64,000 nt of DNA from Cristatella mucedo. Lineage: Eukaryota; Bryozoa; Phylactolaemata; Cristatellidae. A model generated the notes under the pieces. The model did no database searches. It had not been told where the DNA came from and saw only the letters and a program-made list of their open reading frames with translations. The position numbers and the translations under genes were made by a program. The stretch spans positions 1,140,501-1,204,500 of the forward strand of contig WPIO01000109.1 of assembly GCA_009760855.2 (NCBI GenBank), in the 5' to 3' direction. Positions 11,985-22,825 of the stretch are shown piece after piece (within the stretch, counting starts at the first letter, position 1; each line of letters starts with the position of its first letter).

Positions 11985-13745
11985 CCCAATCAAAAAAGAC
12001 AACAAGTCCTTTGGACTTTGTTCCCACTGTCCTCCTCATACTATGCATTGATCTGCTGCTGCCATGCATAGCTAAAACAGTTAATATGCTATTAGCCTCA
12101 GGTCATGTCCCAGCACCTTTCAAAAAAGCTGTAGTTAGGCAACTTCTCAAGAAAGCAACACTAGCCCAAGTGAACTTGAACAACTACAGCCCAGTCTCTC
12201 TTTGACGGTTCCTATCAGACACTGGAATTAGTCGTGGCAGACCAGCTGACCTCATATATTGAAACTTAAAACCTCACTGACAAGTTTCAGTCTGGCACTA
12301 GAGCTAATCACTCCACAGAATCAGCATCACTTAGCTTGCACAAAAACCTACTTAGGAGTGCAGACGTAGGTGGAGTGTATCTGCTTGTTTTGCTCGATCT
12401 TTCGACAGCTTTTGTCAGAAAGTTCTTTAAGATTGCCTCTCATCTCGCCTGGGCATCACCGGCACTGCTCTGCAGTGGTTCAGGTTCTATTTCAGTGGGA
12501 GACTCCAGAGTATTGAAGTGAATGGACAAAGATCATCCGAGGTACCTCTGAAATATGGGGTACCTCAGGGCTCCCCGCTAGGTCCGGTTCTTTTCATGCT
12601 TTATACTCTCCCTCTTGCTGATGGGATTGCCAAGCACAACATAGGCTTTCACTTCTATGCGAACGACACTCAGTTGTACCTTCGCTTTGATCGCTCCCAG
12701 CCTTCGAAGCACCTCAAATTCTCTCAACTCACTTGCTGAATGTATTGGTGACATCCGCAAATGTATGGTAGCAAATTTTCTAAAACTAAACTGTTATATA
12801 ACTAACTTACTAGTTATGAGAAAACCCAGTACGATTCAGAAATTGGAAAGGCTGACACTCGAATTTGGCTTTGCCAGCATACTACTTGTTGAATCAGCTG
12901 GAAATCTAGGTGTCACGTTCTGATGCGAACTCTCGTTATACGACCTCATCAGCACCCCGATCAAGTCTGTCTACTTTCAGCTACGTAATACTACTGAAAT
13001 TCGGGCTTGTTTAGATAAGAACACCACGTCCAAGTTGGTCCGTGCCTTCGTGACATCCCGACTCAACTTCTGCAACTCACTGCTTACTGGCCTACCAGCA
13101 TGTGCAATCAGGCGACTGCAGCTGGTGCAAAACTCCTCAGCTCGGCTTGTCTGTCGTGAGAGCCGCAGTTGCCACATTACTCCACTTTTCGCCGAGCTGC
13201 ACTGGCTAACAGTCAAGCAATGGATTGACTTCAAGCTTTTGTTGCTCATTTTTAGGTCACTTCATTCTTTGGATCCAGCCTATTTCTCTGATCTACTCCC
13301 TACCAGGCCAAGCATCATACCACCGGCTTTTCGGAAACCAACCGTTCTCCAAAACCTCGTGCACACCTCAAATTCCCTGGAGACTGCGCATTTAGTTCGT
13401 ATGCTCCCAAAGCCTGGAACCCACTGTCGACTTGCGTCTGAACATCACCTGACTTTAGCACGTTGAAAAATAACTTAAAAACACACCTATTTAGGACAGT
13501 ATTCTGTGGATCCCCGTGCCTCTTCCTTCATAAACCTTTGTGCACTGACACTGTGCATGCTGCCACTAACCACTCTTGCATGCTGACTCTGTGCATTCTG
13601 CCCTTAATCATGTAATTTATATTGTTTAACAAGAATAATATTATTCACCATTTAATCTATTTCCCTTTGCAGCAAATATAAAGCGCCTAGAAAGTGGCAG
13701 ATTTCTCCTACAGAGCTTTATCAAGTGCATTATTAGTAATAATAT
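11985..13745 (+). pseudogene. LINE-B reverse transcriptase, 5'-truncated copy
   Basis: The copy begins in the region of the RT amino end and continues to the tail at 13670-13745. Recognisable blocks are LRSADVGGVYLLVLLDLSTA (the DLS.AFD motif, damaged to STAFVRKF), KYGVPQGSPLGPVLFMLY, FHFYANDTQLYL (the YADD box with the first catalytic D changed to N), and NFCNSLLTGLPACAIRRL. At least three frame changes separate these blocks. The tail GCGCCTAGAAAGTGGCAG lacks part of the usual hairpin loop. It runs into a minus-strand LINE-A copy at about 13746. Confidence 0.88.
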
Positions 13746-15165
13746 TACCATTAGACTTGCAGCTGTTTTCGCAGCCAGATGCAGTGGCCTTTTCGTTTTT
13801 TTAGCCCAGCCAAAAGGGAATTACAATAATCAAACCAAGACAAAAACTAAGGAGCTAATTAAATCTAGTTTCTGCTAGATATTTTGGAAGAAGGCTATAA
13901 TCATAGATAGGGATCTGTTTCGATTGCTAGCTGTAAAAGCAGTCTCCTGAATGAAGCTTTTAAAATGTAGGCAGCTGTCGAAAATTTCTCCTAAATTGTG
14001 AGCACCTGTTATGGTCGTACAATAGCATCGCCTATTAGACCTGCAAAGCCTCCCAATCCAACCACAGACTTAGGATACCCTAAAAGCAGTAGTTGAGTTT
14101 TAATATTATTTAGTTTTAAGACATTTTTGGACATCCAGGATTGAATGTCGGCAAGGCAAGCATTCATTTTATCAGTTGCTGCAGCAAATTCCGACGGTTT
14201 TAATGGTAAATACAGCTGAGTATCCTCAGCATAAAAGTGATATAATATCCCACGAGCCTTCATAATATTTCTCGGGGATTGAGTATACATGGAGAACAAC
14301 AAGAGACCGAGGACGGATCCTTGTGAACTTCAGAGGTGAGCCGTCACCCGTGTGAGACCTGACCCCACACGCCACGGATTGAATAAAATCAGACAAGTAT
14401 GTTTTAAACCATGCCAGTGTCTGGTCAGCTAGACCGATCGTTGTTCTCAATCGTACAATTCGGGCATCGTAATCAAGGTGTCGAAGGCAGCCGATAGATC
14501 TAGCAGAGATAGGGTAGTGACGTCCAATCATCATTACCACATAGAATGCCATTGTTTCTATTAGGGAGACAAGTTGCAGTGGAGTGCTGCCTCTTGAATC
14601 CTGATTAAGGTGTTTCTGATATTCAATTATCTTCCATATGTGAAACCGGTTGCTTCGCGACAATTTGTTTTAAGAATGTTTGTCGAAAAAGGATGAAGGG
14701 GAAATGAACAATAGTTTGCAAGAACTTTTGTATCTAATCCAGGCTTTTTAAGTATCGGTCTAACGATTGCCGATTTGAAGGGCTTGAGGAGGACACCTTT
14801 TCCAAAGAGGTATTACAAATCTCGGTTATGGCAGGGCTATGTCCGTCAGCCTGTGAAGACCACAGAGATGATGGCATAGGGTCTTCAAGAGACGAGCTCT
14901 TTTTACTAGACCTTTCTAAGGCAGCCACATCACATGCAGAAACCTCGGAAAACCACTTAAGGGAGGTCACAGGTTGCGATTCCACAATTGCTGTACCCGG
15001 AGGGGGCTTTATAAAGGCATGAATGTGCACAGTGCTCTCATTAAAGAACAGTAAACACTTTTCGGCTCAGCCGTTAATATATGGGGAGTCAGACCTCTCA
15101 GCATCGACCAATACATTTTTCACAGTTTTACCAATCTATTTATGGTCCGACTGGCAGGATATCAA
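13746..15165 (-). pseudogene. LINE-A reverse transcriptase fragment
   Basis: Read on the minus strand, 15030-14734 gives the segment before the RT (KPPPGTAIVESQPVTSLKWF, SSKKSSSLEDPMPSSLWSS). Frame 14663-14226 gives a degenerate core with IGLADQTLAWFKTYLSDFIQ, and 14302-14009 gives GILYHFYAEDTQLYL (YADD with the first D changed to E) and LKLNNIKTQLLLLGYPK. It matches LINE-A at 44453-46725 with many substitutions and frameshifts. The 3' end is missing: identity stops at 13746, against the tail of the preceding LINE-B copy. Confidence 0.85.
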
Positions 15166-15745
15166 TTGACTGCAAAATATACTGGGACTTAAGTCAGTGG
15201 CACTTTGTACAAGAGACCAGAGTGCTCTGCTTCAGGATGCTAACAAGTGGTGGCAACATGAAGCACGAGGCAGATACCTCAGACTAGGAATGCAGCTGTG
15301 TCAACAAGAACTGCTGCCATCGTCACAGACAGGGAGACTGGAAGGCTAACAAAAGTAATCCACACACCTTATTTTGTCTTTAGGAACAACGAGTCACTCG
15401 AGCTGCACTAGCATAGGCACGTGGCATGGATTGACAGCTGATTGAGGGGAGAGCAGAGCCTGTGAAGGGTGGCAGTCGAAGAATCTGATTCCGGAAGACC
15501 TAGCGATCTACTGCCTGGCTGACCAAGCCTATTAGGGACTACTTCTATGAACGATTATGTCTAGGAGTGACTACACCGATTAGAGGCCAGACCAGCTGTA
15601 GCACACAGGAAAGCCAACTTTCTGGATTGGTAACTGGAGCAGCAGTATCAGAATGCTTCGGCTTTAGCCCCTAGTACAGCTCGTTGCAAGCATGCCAGCC
15701 GGTGGGCAAATTCGTGAGTCATGTTCGCCGATCAAGATATGCAGA
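15166..15745. other. Unassigned sequence
   Basis: No known family is recognisable. Frame remnants on the plus strand (for example around 15224-15340) look like decayed coding sequence, with repeated stops, but I cannot assign them. LINE-A identity ends on the left at about 15165 and SINE-1 begins on the right. Confidence 0.4.
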
Positions 15746-15749
15746 TTAT

Positions 15750-15920
15750 ACCCAGTGTTTAATATAATTCATTTAATACAACCCATTTGTATAGCGCCCC
15801 AAGAGAACTTAATCTCTATTCAGGCGCTTCACATATGTGGTGGGGCTCGAGCCCACGACTTCAGTCAGACCTTAATCGTGGCGAGCACCTTAACCACTAC
15901 ACCAAACCAGCTCGACGAAT
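15750..15920 (-). repeat. SINE-1: tRNA-derived SINE with LINE-B tail, copy 1
   Basis: On the minus strand the head contains TGGTGTAGTGG (plus-strand 15894-15904), a perfect fit to the RNA polymerase III A box TRGYNNARNGG. About 40 bases further is GCTCGAGCC (15844-15852), one mismatch from the B box. The head is followed by GAAGCGCCTGAATAGAGATT, then AAGTTCTCTTGGGGCGCTAT and ACAAATG. That is the LINE-B tail: AGCGCC pairs with GGCGCT around an AGAGA..TTCTCT inner stem. The element ends in an A/T-rich tail. The head looks like a tRNA gene 5' half, but no complete cloverleaf remains. Confidence 0.8.
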
Positions 15921-16255
15921 GGACACCGATGAGACAGCTGAGCTGAAGCAGTATTACCAAGTGCTGTCAGCGCAGACTCAATGGCTGCCGAGTACCAGCC
16001 GAATAAACTCGATTGGTCAACGTGGGCTCCGGCTACAAAAAGCCGGGACAAACTAGAGAGAAGCACTCTGCTTCTCAGGTCTCTAGATGTGCACAGAAAC
16101 CACTGCCTGTACCTGTCCAACCGACCTGAGCCTGCAGGCCGAACCGAGGCAGAGGCCCCTCCCTACATTACAGCCAGGCAATTACCTGCCATCATCATTC
16201 ACATGAAAGGAATTCGCACAGCAGCGATGGCCACTACTTCCAGTGCGTCCAGATG
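15921..16255. other. No gene seen
   Basis: G+C-balanced sequence between SINE-1 and the next LINE-B fragment. Open frames on both strands are short and mutually overlapping, without a recognisable domain. Confidence 0.45.
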
Positions 16256-17165
16256 AGCCAGCCGAGCCAATCCAGAAATTGAAAATGTTGAATATCAAAA
16301 TCTGCACAGCCAGCACATGTCCAGTTGAAACTGTAGGTAATCTATGTATCCTGCTTCAAAGTGGCCTTTCATTAGGCGACTACATTAGCCCCACTGTCAA
16401 ATCTGCCGACGTTCAGCTTTATAAAATTGCTGACATTCGGACTTGCTTAGACACGGATAATAGGTCTAAATTGGTCCACACACTTGCGACATCTCGCATT
16501 GACTTCTGTAACTCACTGCTGGATGGTCTACCAGCATGTGCAATCAGGCGTTTATCGCTGCTGCTTTACTCTGCAGCAACGCTAGTCTGTCGTGAGCTTC
16601 GCAGTTGCCATAATGCACCACTTCTCGCCGACCTGCTTTGGCTCACAGAGAAGTAGCTCATCGATCTCAAACTTATGTCACTCACTTTTCAGCCCCTGTT
16701 ATCTTCGGCTCCAAAAAAGCTAATACATTTACTTCACCGGGCTAAGCACCGTACCACTACCTTTTGAGAATCCAATCGTGTGCCTTGTATGAACCTTAAA
16801 TTATTTGTACGCCAGGCTTTTAGTTAGCATGTATTCGGAGCCTGGAACTCTCTTCAACTGCCGTTACAACGTCCACGTACTTGACAATATTTAAAAAGGA
16901 ACGTAAAAACGTATCGATGTATCACATATTAGTGTATTCACGTAATTCGTCCTTGGTGTGGTATTGCATGTTGACACTTGTATATTCTGGCACTTATCAG
17001 ATTTGAATGCTGACCCTGTGCATGTCACCTCTGAACATGCTTGCTTTGGTTGAGCTTGCTACCAACCGCTATACATTCAATCGTCCTTCCTTTGCAGCAA
17101 ATGTACAATGCCTAAAAGGAGATTTGAGTTGTTTGACGGTGTAATTACAAATATTGTATTTTCTT
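16256..17165 (+). mobile_element. LINE-B, RT C-terminal half and tail
   Basis: The frame 16243-16656 encodes QKLKMLNIKICTASTCPVET, then GLSLGDYISPTVKSADVQLY and SRIDFCNSLLDGLPACAIRR. It corresponds to the region after the RT core in the longest LINE-B copy. Downstream the 3' UTR is diverged but keeps TGCAGCAAATGTACAATGCC and an A/T-rich tail near 17150. The copy is 5'-truncated and broken by a stop at 16654. Confidence 0.85.
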
Positions 17166-17985
17166 CATTATTATAAAGGTAGCAACCGAGAGATTCACGG
17201 AATTACCTCGCCTCAGTAAGAACTAACCGGTTGACAGTGTAAATGTGTTTGGGCTTGGTGAAGCTTATTCGTCTGGGTGCTTGTAACAATACGCAATACA
17301 TGGCTGTCTTTAAGCAGGTACATGCAATGCTGAGTATTCAAAATAGGAGTCAGCTACGAGTAAGTTAGCACTTTTCATTATAAAATTGTGTTGAATGCTA
17401 AAAATCGATCATATCATTTGATGAAGAAGTTAGCAGCCAAGTTGCACCTTGCATGCTGCACCACCTGCTTCTACTGTAGACTGGTCGTCCATAATGAAAG
17501 CTTATCAACTAAAAAGATTGCTCCGGCTTACAGTGAAGCCTAAACAATGAGCAAATATAATAGCGAAAATGTAAGAAAACAGGAAACTATCTAGCAGCTA
17601 ATACTTTTATTGATACAATGGAGAATGTTTCTGGAGGATTGCACTATGCACAGGTAATTTACACTCAATAATTTCATCCATCAAAACCAACTAATGTATA
17701 TAGAGTCGACTAGGCTTATAAGAATTCGCCTGGGCCGGCAAAAGGCCATTCTTACAGGCCGAGTGTTGCTATGGATGGAATGAGACTACAGCTAGAGTAA
17801 ATCCATACTTGTAACTGCTATTCCGAAATCTAAGTGTTCCAGTATCCGATATTCTTGTGTGCAGAGTTGACTGAATGGCCCACCTGTAAATTTTAAAATC
17901 CAAAATTAGAAGTACTTAATATTTACAAAATTAAAGATCGAACAATCCCATAGATTGATAACCTAGTTTTTCTATATCCGGCTCT
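17166..17985. other. AT-rich stretch without a visible gene
   Basis: No frame of useful length, no repeat shared with the rest of the window that I can see, and no RNA gene. It separates two LINE-B copies. Confidence 0.5.
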
Positions 17986-19088
17986 TTTAGCGGTTTATAC
18001 TCTCCCTCTTGCTGATGTGATTGCCAAGCACAATCTAATTTCACTTCTATGCGGATGACACTCAGTTGTATCTTTGCTTTGATCCCTCCCAGCCTTCAAG
18101 CACCTCAAATTCTCTCAACTCACTTGCTGCATGTATTGATTACATCCACACAAGGATGGCAGCAAATTTTCTAACACTAAATGATGATAAAACTAACTTA
18201 CTAGTTATGGGCAAACCCAGAGTGATTCATAAATTGGAAAGGCTGAAGCTCGAAAATGGCTCTGCCACGATATCTCCAGTTGAATCGGCTCGAAATCTAA
18301 GTGTCATATTTCAAAGCAATCTCTCGTTAGACGACCATATCAGCTCCATAGTCAAATCTGCCTATGTTCAGCTTCATCGCATTGCTAAAATTTGGGCTTG
18401 TTTTGATGAGGATACCACGTCCAAGTTGGTCCGTGCACTCGTGACATACCATCTCAATTTTTTCAACTTACGGCTCGCTGGCCTACTGCGATCAGGCGAT
18501 TGCAGCTGGTGCAAAACTTTGCAGCTAGGCTTGTCTGGCGTGAGCATCGCAGTTGTTACATTACTCCACTTCTCGCCGACCTGCACTGGCTACCAGTCAA
18601 GCAGTGGATTGACTAAAAGGTTTTGTCGCTCACTTTTAGGTCACGTCATTCTATGGCTCCAGCCTATCTTTCAGATATACTACCCCATCAGGCCAAGCAT
18701 CGTACCACCCACTTTTCGGAATCTAACATTCTAGAAATACCTCGTACAAACCTCAAATCCTTTGGAGATCGTGCATTTAGCTCGTATGCTCCCAAAGCCT
18801 GGAACTCCCTCCCGACCTGCGTCAGAACATCCCCCGACCTGACCACATTTAAAAAGAATTAAAAAACACACCTACTTAGGACAGCATTTAGTGGGTCCCT
18901 GTGATTCGTCCTTGATGTGCTTATGCTTACTGACACTGTGCATGCTGCCACTAACCACATTTGCATGCTGACCCTGAGCATGTCACCCCTAACCATGTTA
19001 TTCATTTTGTTTATCAAACATCATTTTACTCACCATTCCTTTGCATTTCCCTTTGCTGCAAATTTAAAGCGCCTAGAGAGAGATTGTA
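17986..19088 (+). pseudogene. LINE-B RT C-terminal half and tail
   Basis: The copy starts at the RT catalytic region (the bases encoding a YADD-like box lie at about 18040-18062). Frame 18066-18734 encodes LCFDPSQPSSTSNSLNSLAA, LTLNDDKTNLLVMGKPRVIH, and VRALVTYHLNFFNLRLAGLL before losing register. Frame 18623-18862 continues with SMAPAYLSDILPHQAKHRTT. The tail hairpin starts at 19065 (AAAGCGCCTAGAGAGAGATTG). It is cut off at about 19088, where a LINE-A 3' end begins on the opposite strand, so two LINE tails meet head to head. Confidence 0.88.
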
Positions 19089-19640
19089 ACGTATCTCCGT
19101 CTGTAACTCCACAAAGTCATAAAGACCATGCGGGTGTTAAGCAGGAGAGTTTTGTATAGCCCACTCACAGCTTAAGCGGCTTTCGGTACACACTCGGTAC
19201 CCAGCAGACTTCGTCTCACGCAACAAAGAGAAAGTGGGAAGCATAGCAGAGTCAGGAGAGCAGTTGAGGTAGTGAGTAGCATAGATGTAGCAGTTCAGGA
19301 CCACTGAAAAAGATGTGCCATAGTCGGCAGTAAGAGAGTAGTTGTCGTTGTGCGAGAATTGTGGAAGCGAGTTCCACAGTCTAGGACCTGCAGAGCTAAA
19401 GCTTCTGTCGCCAACTGTCTTTAAGCAGAGGAATGGGACAGCTAATTTATTGTCCACACAGGACGTCAGGGCACGAACAGGCTGAAACTGATGCAGCAGT
19501 TCAGCTAGGTACGTAGGAGCCAAGTCGTGGCTGGCCTTGTGGGTTAGCATAAGAAGTTTGCTCTGTATCCTTTGCTCAACCGGCAACCATCCTAGCTCTT
19601 TCAGCAAAGGAGACACGTGCTCAAACCGCTGGAACTTTAA
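19089..19640 (-). mobile_element. LINE-A 3' end, 5'-truncated
   Basis: The frame 19616-19137 (minus) encodes the carboxy end of the LINE-A reverse transcriptase protein: MSPLLKELGWLPVEQRIQSK, then TVGDRSFSSAGPRLWNSLPQ and THYLNCSPDSAMLPTFSLLR. It is nearly identical to residues near the end of the long LINE-A copy. The ATTAC-type tail is reduced to one unit (GTAACGTATC). The 5' boundary is at about 19640, inside a repeat RX copy. Confidence 0.88.
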
Positions 19641-20286
19641 ACGCTTAGAATTTACGCCCTACAGAAGGAACGATTTAGGTTCTACACGCAGATCGGTGAC
19701 GAGTGCTACGCCCTATTCGTATGTTACCTTCTGCCTGTCAATAACGACAAGTTTATGTCTTAATTCCACTAGAGCAGGGGTGACCAACACCTGGCCCGCA
19801 GGCTACAACCCGGCCTGCCGAGGTTTTCTATCCTGCCCGAAACGTTATCCGACAAATATTTGTACAAGATTATGTCTTAATTCCACTAGAGCAACATTCA
19901 CCGAAATCCTTTATAAAATATACTGTGCTTTACGCTCTTTATTTTTATAGATTTCTGGCCAAGCCCAGCTAACATAAAAATCTTATAGACCTTAGACTCC
20001 ATCATGTAAATACTTGCAGGTACCGCCACCCAGTTGAAAATCCTAGCTCTACTTCTGGTTACATGGTGACACGTAAATTGTACCTTGTCAAAATGAATAT
20101 ATTATTTAGATTAACATGCCCAGTGCCAGAACGTATAGGCACACAAAGGAGACATGACTAGGACCCAGCAAATACCTCTAGGAACAGGTGAATTTTAAGC
20201 TTTTGGTAATGTCGTGAAGTCGCAGGGGGGAAGTTGTGACGTCAGTTTAAAATGGGTTACCAGCTTGGGAAGCGTATGAACTAAAG
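19641..20286 (-). repeat. Repeat RX, copy C (inverted)
   Basis: The reverse complement matches 500-1040. Blocks in common are the GTCGTTATTGAC..GGTAACAT start, the AATGTTGCTCTAGTGGA block, ATTTTATAAAGGATTTCGGTG, and the GCGACTTCACGACATTACCA block. It has been interrupted by a hAT-like insertion at 19775-19869 and is ended by the hAT terminus at 20287. Confidence 0.8.
19775..19869 (+). mobile_element. hAT-like terminal fragment inside RX
   Basis: The insert starts with CAGGGGTGACCAACACCTGG, typical of hAT terminal inverted repeats. It is bracketed by a 24-bp direct repeat of host sequence (19753-19776 and 19870-19893) that is single in the other RX copies. The other end of the element is not recognisable, so it is a deleted remnant. 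A related piece lies next to RX copy B at 25210-25262. Confidence 0.6.
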
Positions 20287-22490
20287 CAGGGGTGTCCAAC
20301 CTTTTTGCGATGGAGAGCCACATTTTAAAAATGTATAAGGTCCGGGGGCCACATGTAAACTGGCGTAGTTGACCACATCAAAAAATAAGATCGTAATTTA
20401 GTATGACTATTACTATTATACTTAACAAATAAAACGATATGCAATAGTATTGTTTAGCATAATTATAATTAAAAATAATAAATAATAAAAATTTAATCGT
20501 GTCTCCTGGAAAATAATTCGATAGATATTATGAAAAATCTTTTACTTTTGGATTTTATTTTGATAACATGAAGACAGAAACTTGTAAAACTTACAAAATT
20601 ACATGACAAGGACTCACATAATAATAATGTCTTCGGATTAATTAAATGCCACAGGTATTCAATGTCTTCTGCACTGCAGGCATCAATGAGATATTTGACA
20701 TTGTTTCTGTTTGCATAAAAAGTCGACATCTGCTGCAACAGTGGATGCGGCAATTCTATGGATTCCTGATAAATGTTCATCTGTGAGAACGGATCGAGTC
20801 TTTGTTTTCTCATTTTTCAGATTGAAAAAAGCTGTTCACAGCAATATGTGCTGCCAGAAAGTGCAATATACCTGCGAGCATTTTTGGCTATTTTAGGAAA
20901 AGACTCTGATGAAACATACTGCTTGTAAAAGGTAACAAGGTCATGCTGATCAAAAGCAGTTTTTAAATTGCTGTCATTATGAATGTCGATGAGTTCGAGT
21001 TGAAACTCATCAGGTGCATCATAAGGATTGATATTAAGTGGATTACTAATCCTTTTCATGTCATCCTCATGTTGTTGGAAATCCTGAAACCTCTCTTCAA
21101 ATTCATCAACAAGTTTGCTAACAAGAGTGGAGTACTTCATATGAGCCAGCGTTTCAGGCGATCTTGTTGCTAGCGGTGTGAAATGTAACAGTTTCTTTTG
21201 ATCAAAGTGTTTCCGGAGAAGTTTCAGCTTTTGCACAAACGCGACAACACACTCATACATTTTATGGACCAGTTGAACTTTACCTTGGAGTTTGACATTA
21301 AGATCTGCAAGATGTTTGGTCATGTCCACCTGAAAAGGCAAGTCATTCAACCACTGCTGATCATCCAGGAAGCCAATATATTTTCCCTTTTCTGTCATAA
21401 ATGTTTTTATTTCGTCCCGAAGTGACCAAAGCCTGGCTAACGTGCTTGGCCTATTTAGCCAACGGACTTGACTGAAATAAATAACATCGCAATGATCTGA
21501 TCCCAACTCATCAAGGAAAGCCTGAAATTGTCTGTGGTTTAGTGCACGAGACCTTATCACATTGACTGTTGAAACTACATTGTCCATTACATGTTGCATG
21601 CTCAAGACCTTTGCACATAGCTGTTATTGGTAGATGATGCAATGATGACTGACAATTTTGTGAGGTACTAATTTTACCATTAAAGATAAAAATCCATTGT
21701 GTCTATGTCATTGAAGGGGCTCCGTCTGTGGTTAAACCAATCAATTTAGTTTCAGGAAGATTAGATTTTGTGAGGACCCTCTTGACCCAATCCAAAATAT
21801 CCCTCCCCGTTGTTGTGCCTTTCATTGACCAGATATCCAACAGTTCTTCGATAATGACAAACTTTCCTGTTACTCAGAATACAAACACCGACAGTTGAGC
21901 CGTATCGCTATTGTCCCTGCTTTCGTCGAGCGCAAGAAAATACAATTCGCATTATGCAAGTCTTTTAGTGAGACTTTCTTCTATGTTGTATGCGAGCTCG
22001 TCAACTCTTCTCGCAACCGTTTGATGAGAAAGACTGACTTTCTCTACTTCTGACTTCTTTTCTGGACAGACCACACCAGTAAACAGCCTGGGGTATTCTT
22101 TAACAAATTCACCATCGGAAAATGCTTTTTCCGCTTAGCTATAGCTTCAGCTATTAAAATACTTACTTTGGTTGAAGCCTCAGACTTTATGCTGACTGCT
22201 GTAAACAATGACTGTTGTCCGATGGCGCTCTGTTTCAACGAGTTCACGCGATCAATTCGAACTTGACCAGTCAGGCTGTTGTACCCGTCGCCATGCTTTG
22301 TTGAAAAATGTCGCTTGACATTGTACTCCTTGGCAACGGCAATTGTTTCTTGGCATATTAGGCACATTATCCTACCAAAGCATTCCATTACAAAATACTC
22401 TACAGTCCAAGATGCTTTGAAAAGTCTTCCTTCTGCATCAATTTTTCATTTTTTGCTAGTATTCACATTCGCCGCCATTTTCTATGTGAA
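20287..22490 (-). mobile_element. hAT-type DNA transposon remnant
   Basis: The left end at 20287 is CAGGGGTGTCCAACCTTTTT, a standard hAT terminal inverted repeat. It is preceded by AACTAAAG (20279-20286), the expected position of an 8-bp target duplication. The interrupted host sequence is repeat RX, where the undisturbed copy A continues past the same point. Inside is a transposase gene on the minus strand. No matching inverted end is present before 22826, so the right end was lost. Confidence 0.82.
20493..22388 (-). pseudogene. hAT transposase pseudogene (GTF2IRD2/ZBED-like group)
   Basis: The minus-strand frame 22388-22044 begins with a BED/C2H2-type finger: CLICQETIAVAKEYNVKRHF followed by H-x4-H in FSTKH. 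A frame-disrupted middle (22044-21605) follows. Frame 21605-20817 carries typical domesticated-hAT-like sequence (VIRSRALNHRQFQAFLDELG, VRWLNRPSTLARLWSLRDEI) and ends in YCCEQLFSI. An in-frame TGA follows, and frame 20813-20493 continues as MRKQRLDPFSQMN, the start of the carboxy-terminal dimerisation region. Such transposases cut and paste DNA in the nucleus. This copy cannot encode an intact enzyme because of at least one stop and one frameshift region. Similarity to host genes of this group is known, but the adjacent terminal repeat marks this as a transposon. Confidence 0.85.
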
Positions 22491-22825
22491 ATAAAAAAAC
22501 AGATAAGTTACGAATTGATTAATTTATATTTTCTCACGGCAATATGTTAGTATTAGTAATTAAGTTGAGCAATACGCGTTTTTTGAAAAACCTATCTGAC
22601 TGATTCCAGTTCGTGCAGCAGCAGCTGAGAAACGGTTCTTTTTTTCTATCCACAGTGTGAAACAGGTAATTCCGCTTTCGGAAGCGTTATAAATGTGATC
22701 GTAATGGCGCCGCTGTAGCACAGATATATTACCCCTTCACGCCAAAATGTTCACATGAAGGCTAGCAACATAAATCGATTTTTTTACCTTCACGTGAAAA
22801 TAGCCATTCGAACACCTTCATGCTT
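22491..22825. other. Sequence between hAT remnant and LINE-B
   Basis: AT-rich with no gene. The hAT right terminal repeat was looked for here and not found. Around 22733-22830 there are three similar TTCACG(T/C)-containing words (CACGCCAAAATGTTCACATG, CTTCACGTGAAAATAGCCAT, CCCACGTGAAG), a small local repeat of unknown meaning. Confidence 0.5.

Noticed and set aside
15842-15904. Genuine tRNA gene on the minus strand
   Set aside because: A and B boxes are present, but no cloverleaf can be drawn with an acceptor stem, and the sequence continues into a LINE-type tail. It is a SINE.
20817-22388. Host GTF2IRD2/ZBED-like gene
   Set aside because: The frame is broken and a hAT terminal repeat lies directly downstream, so a transposon origin explains it better.
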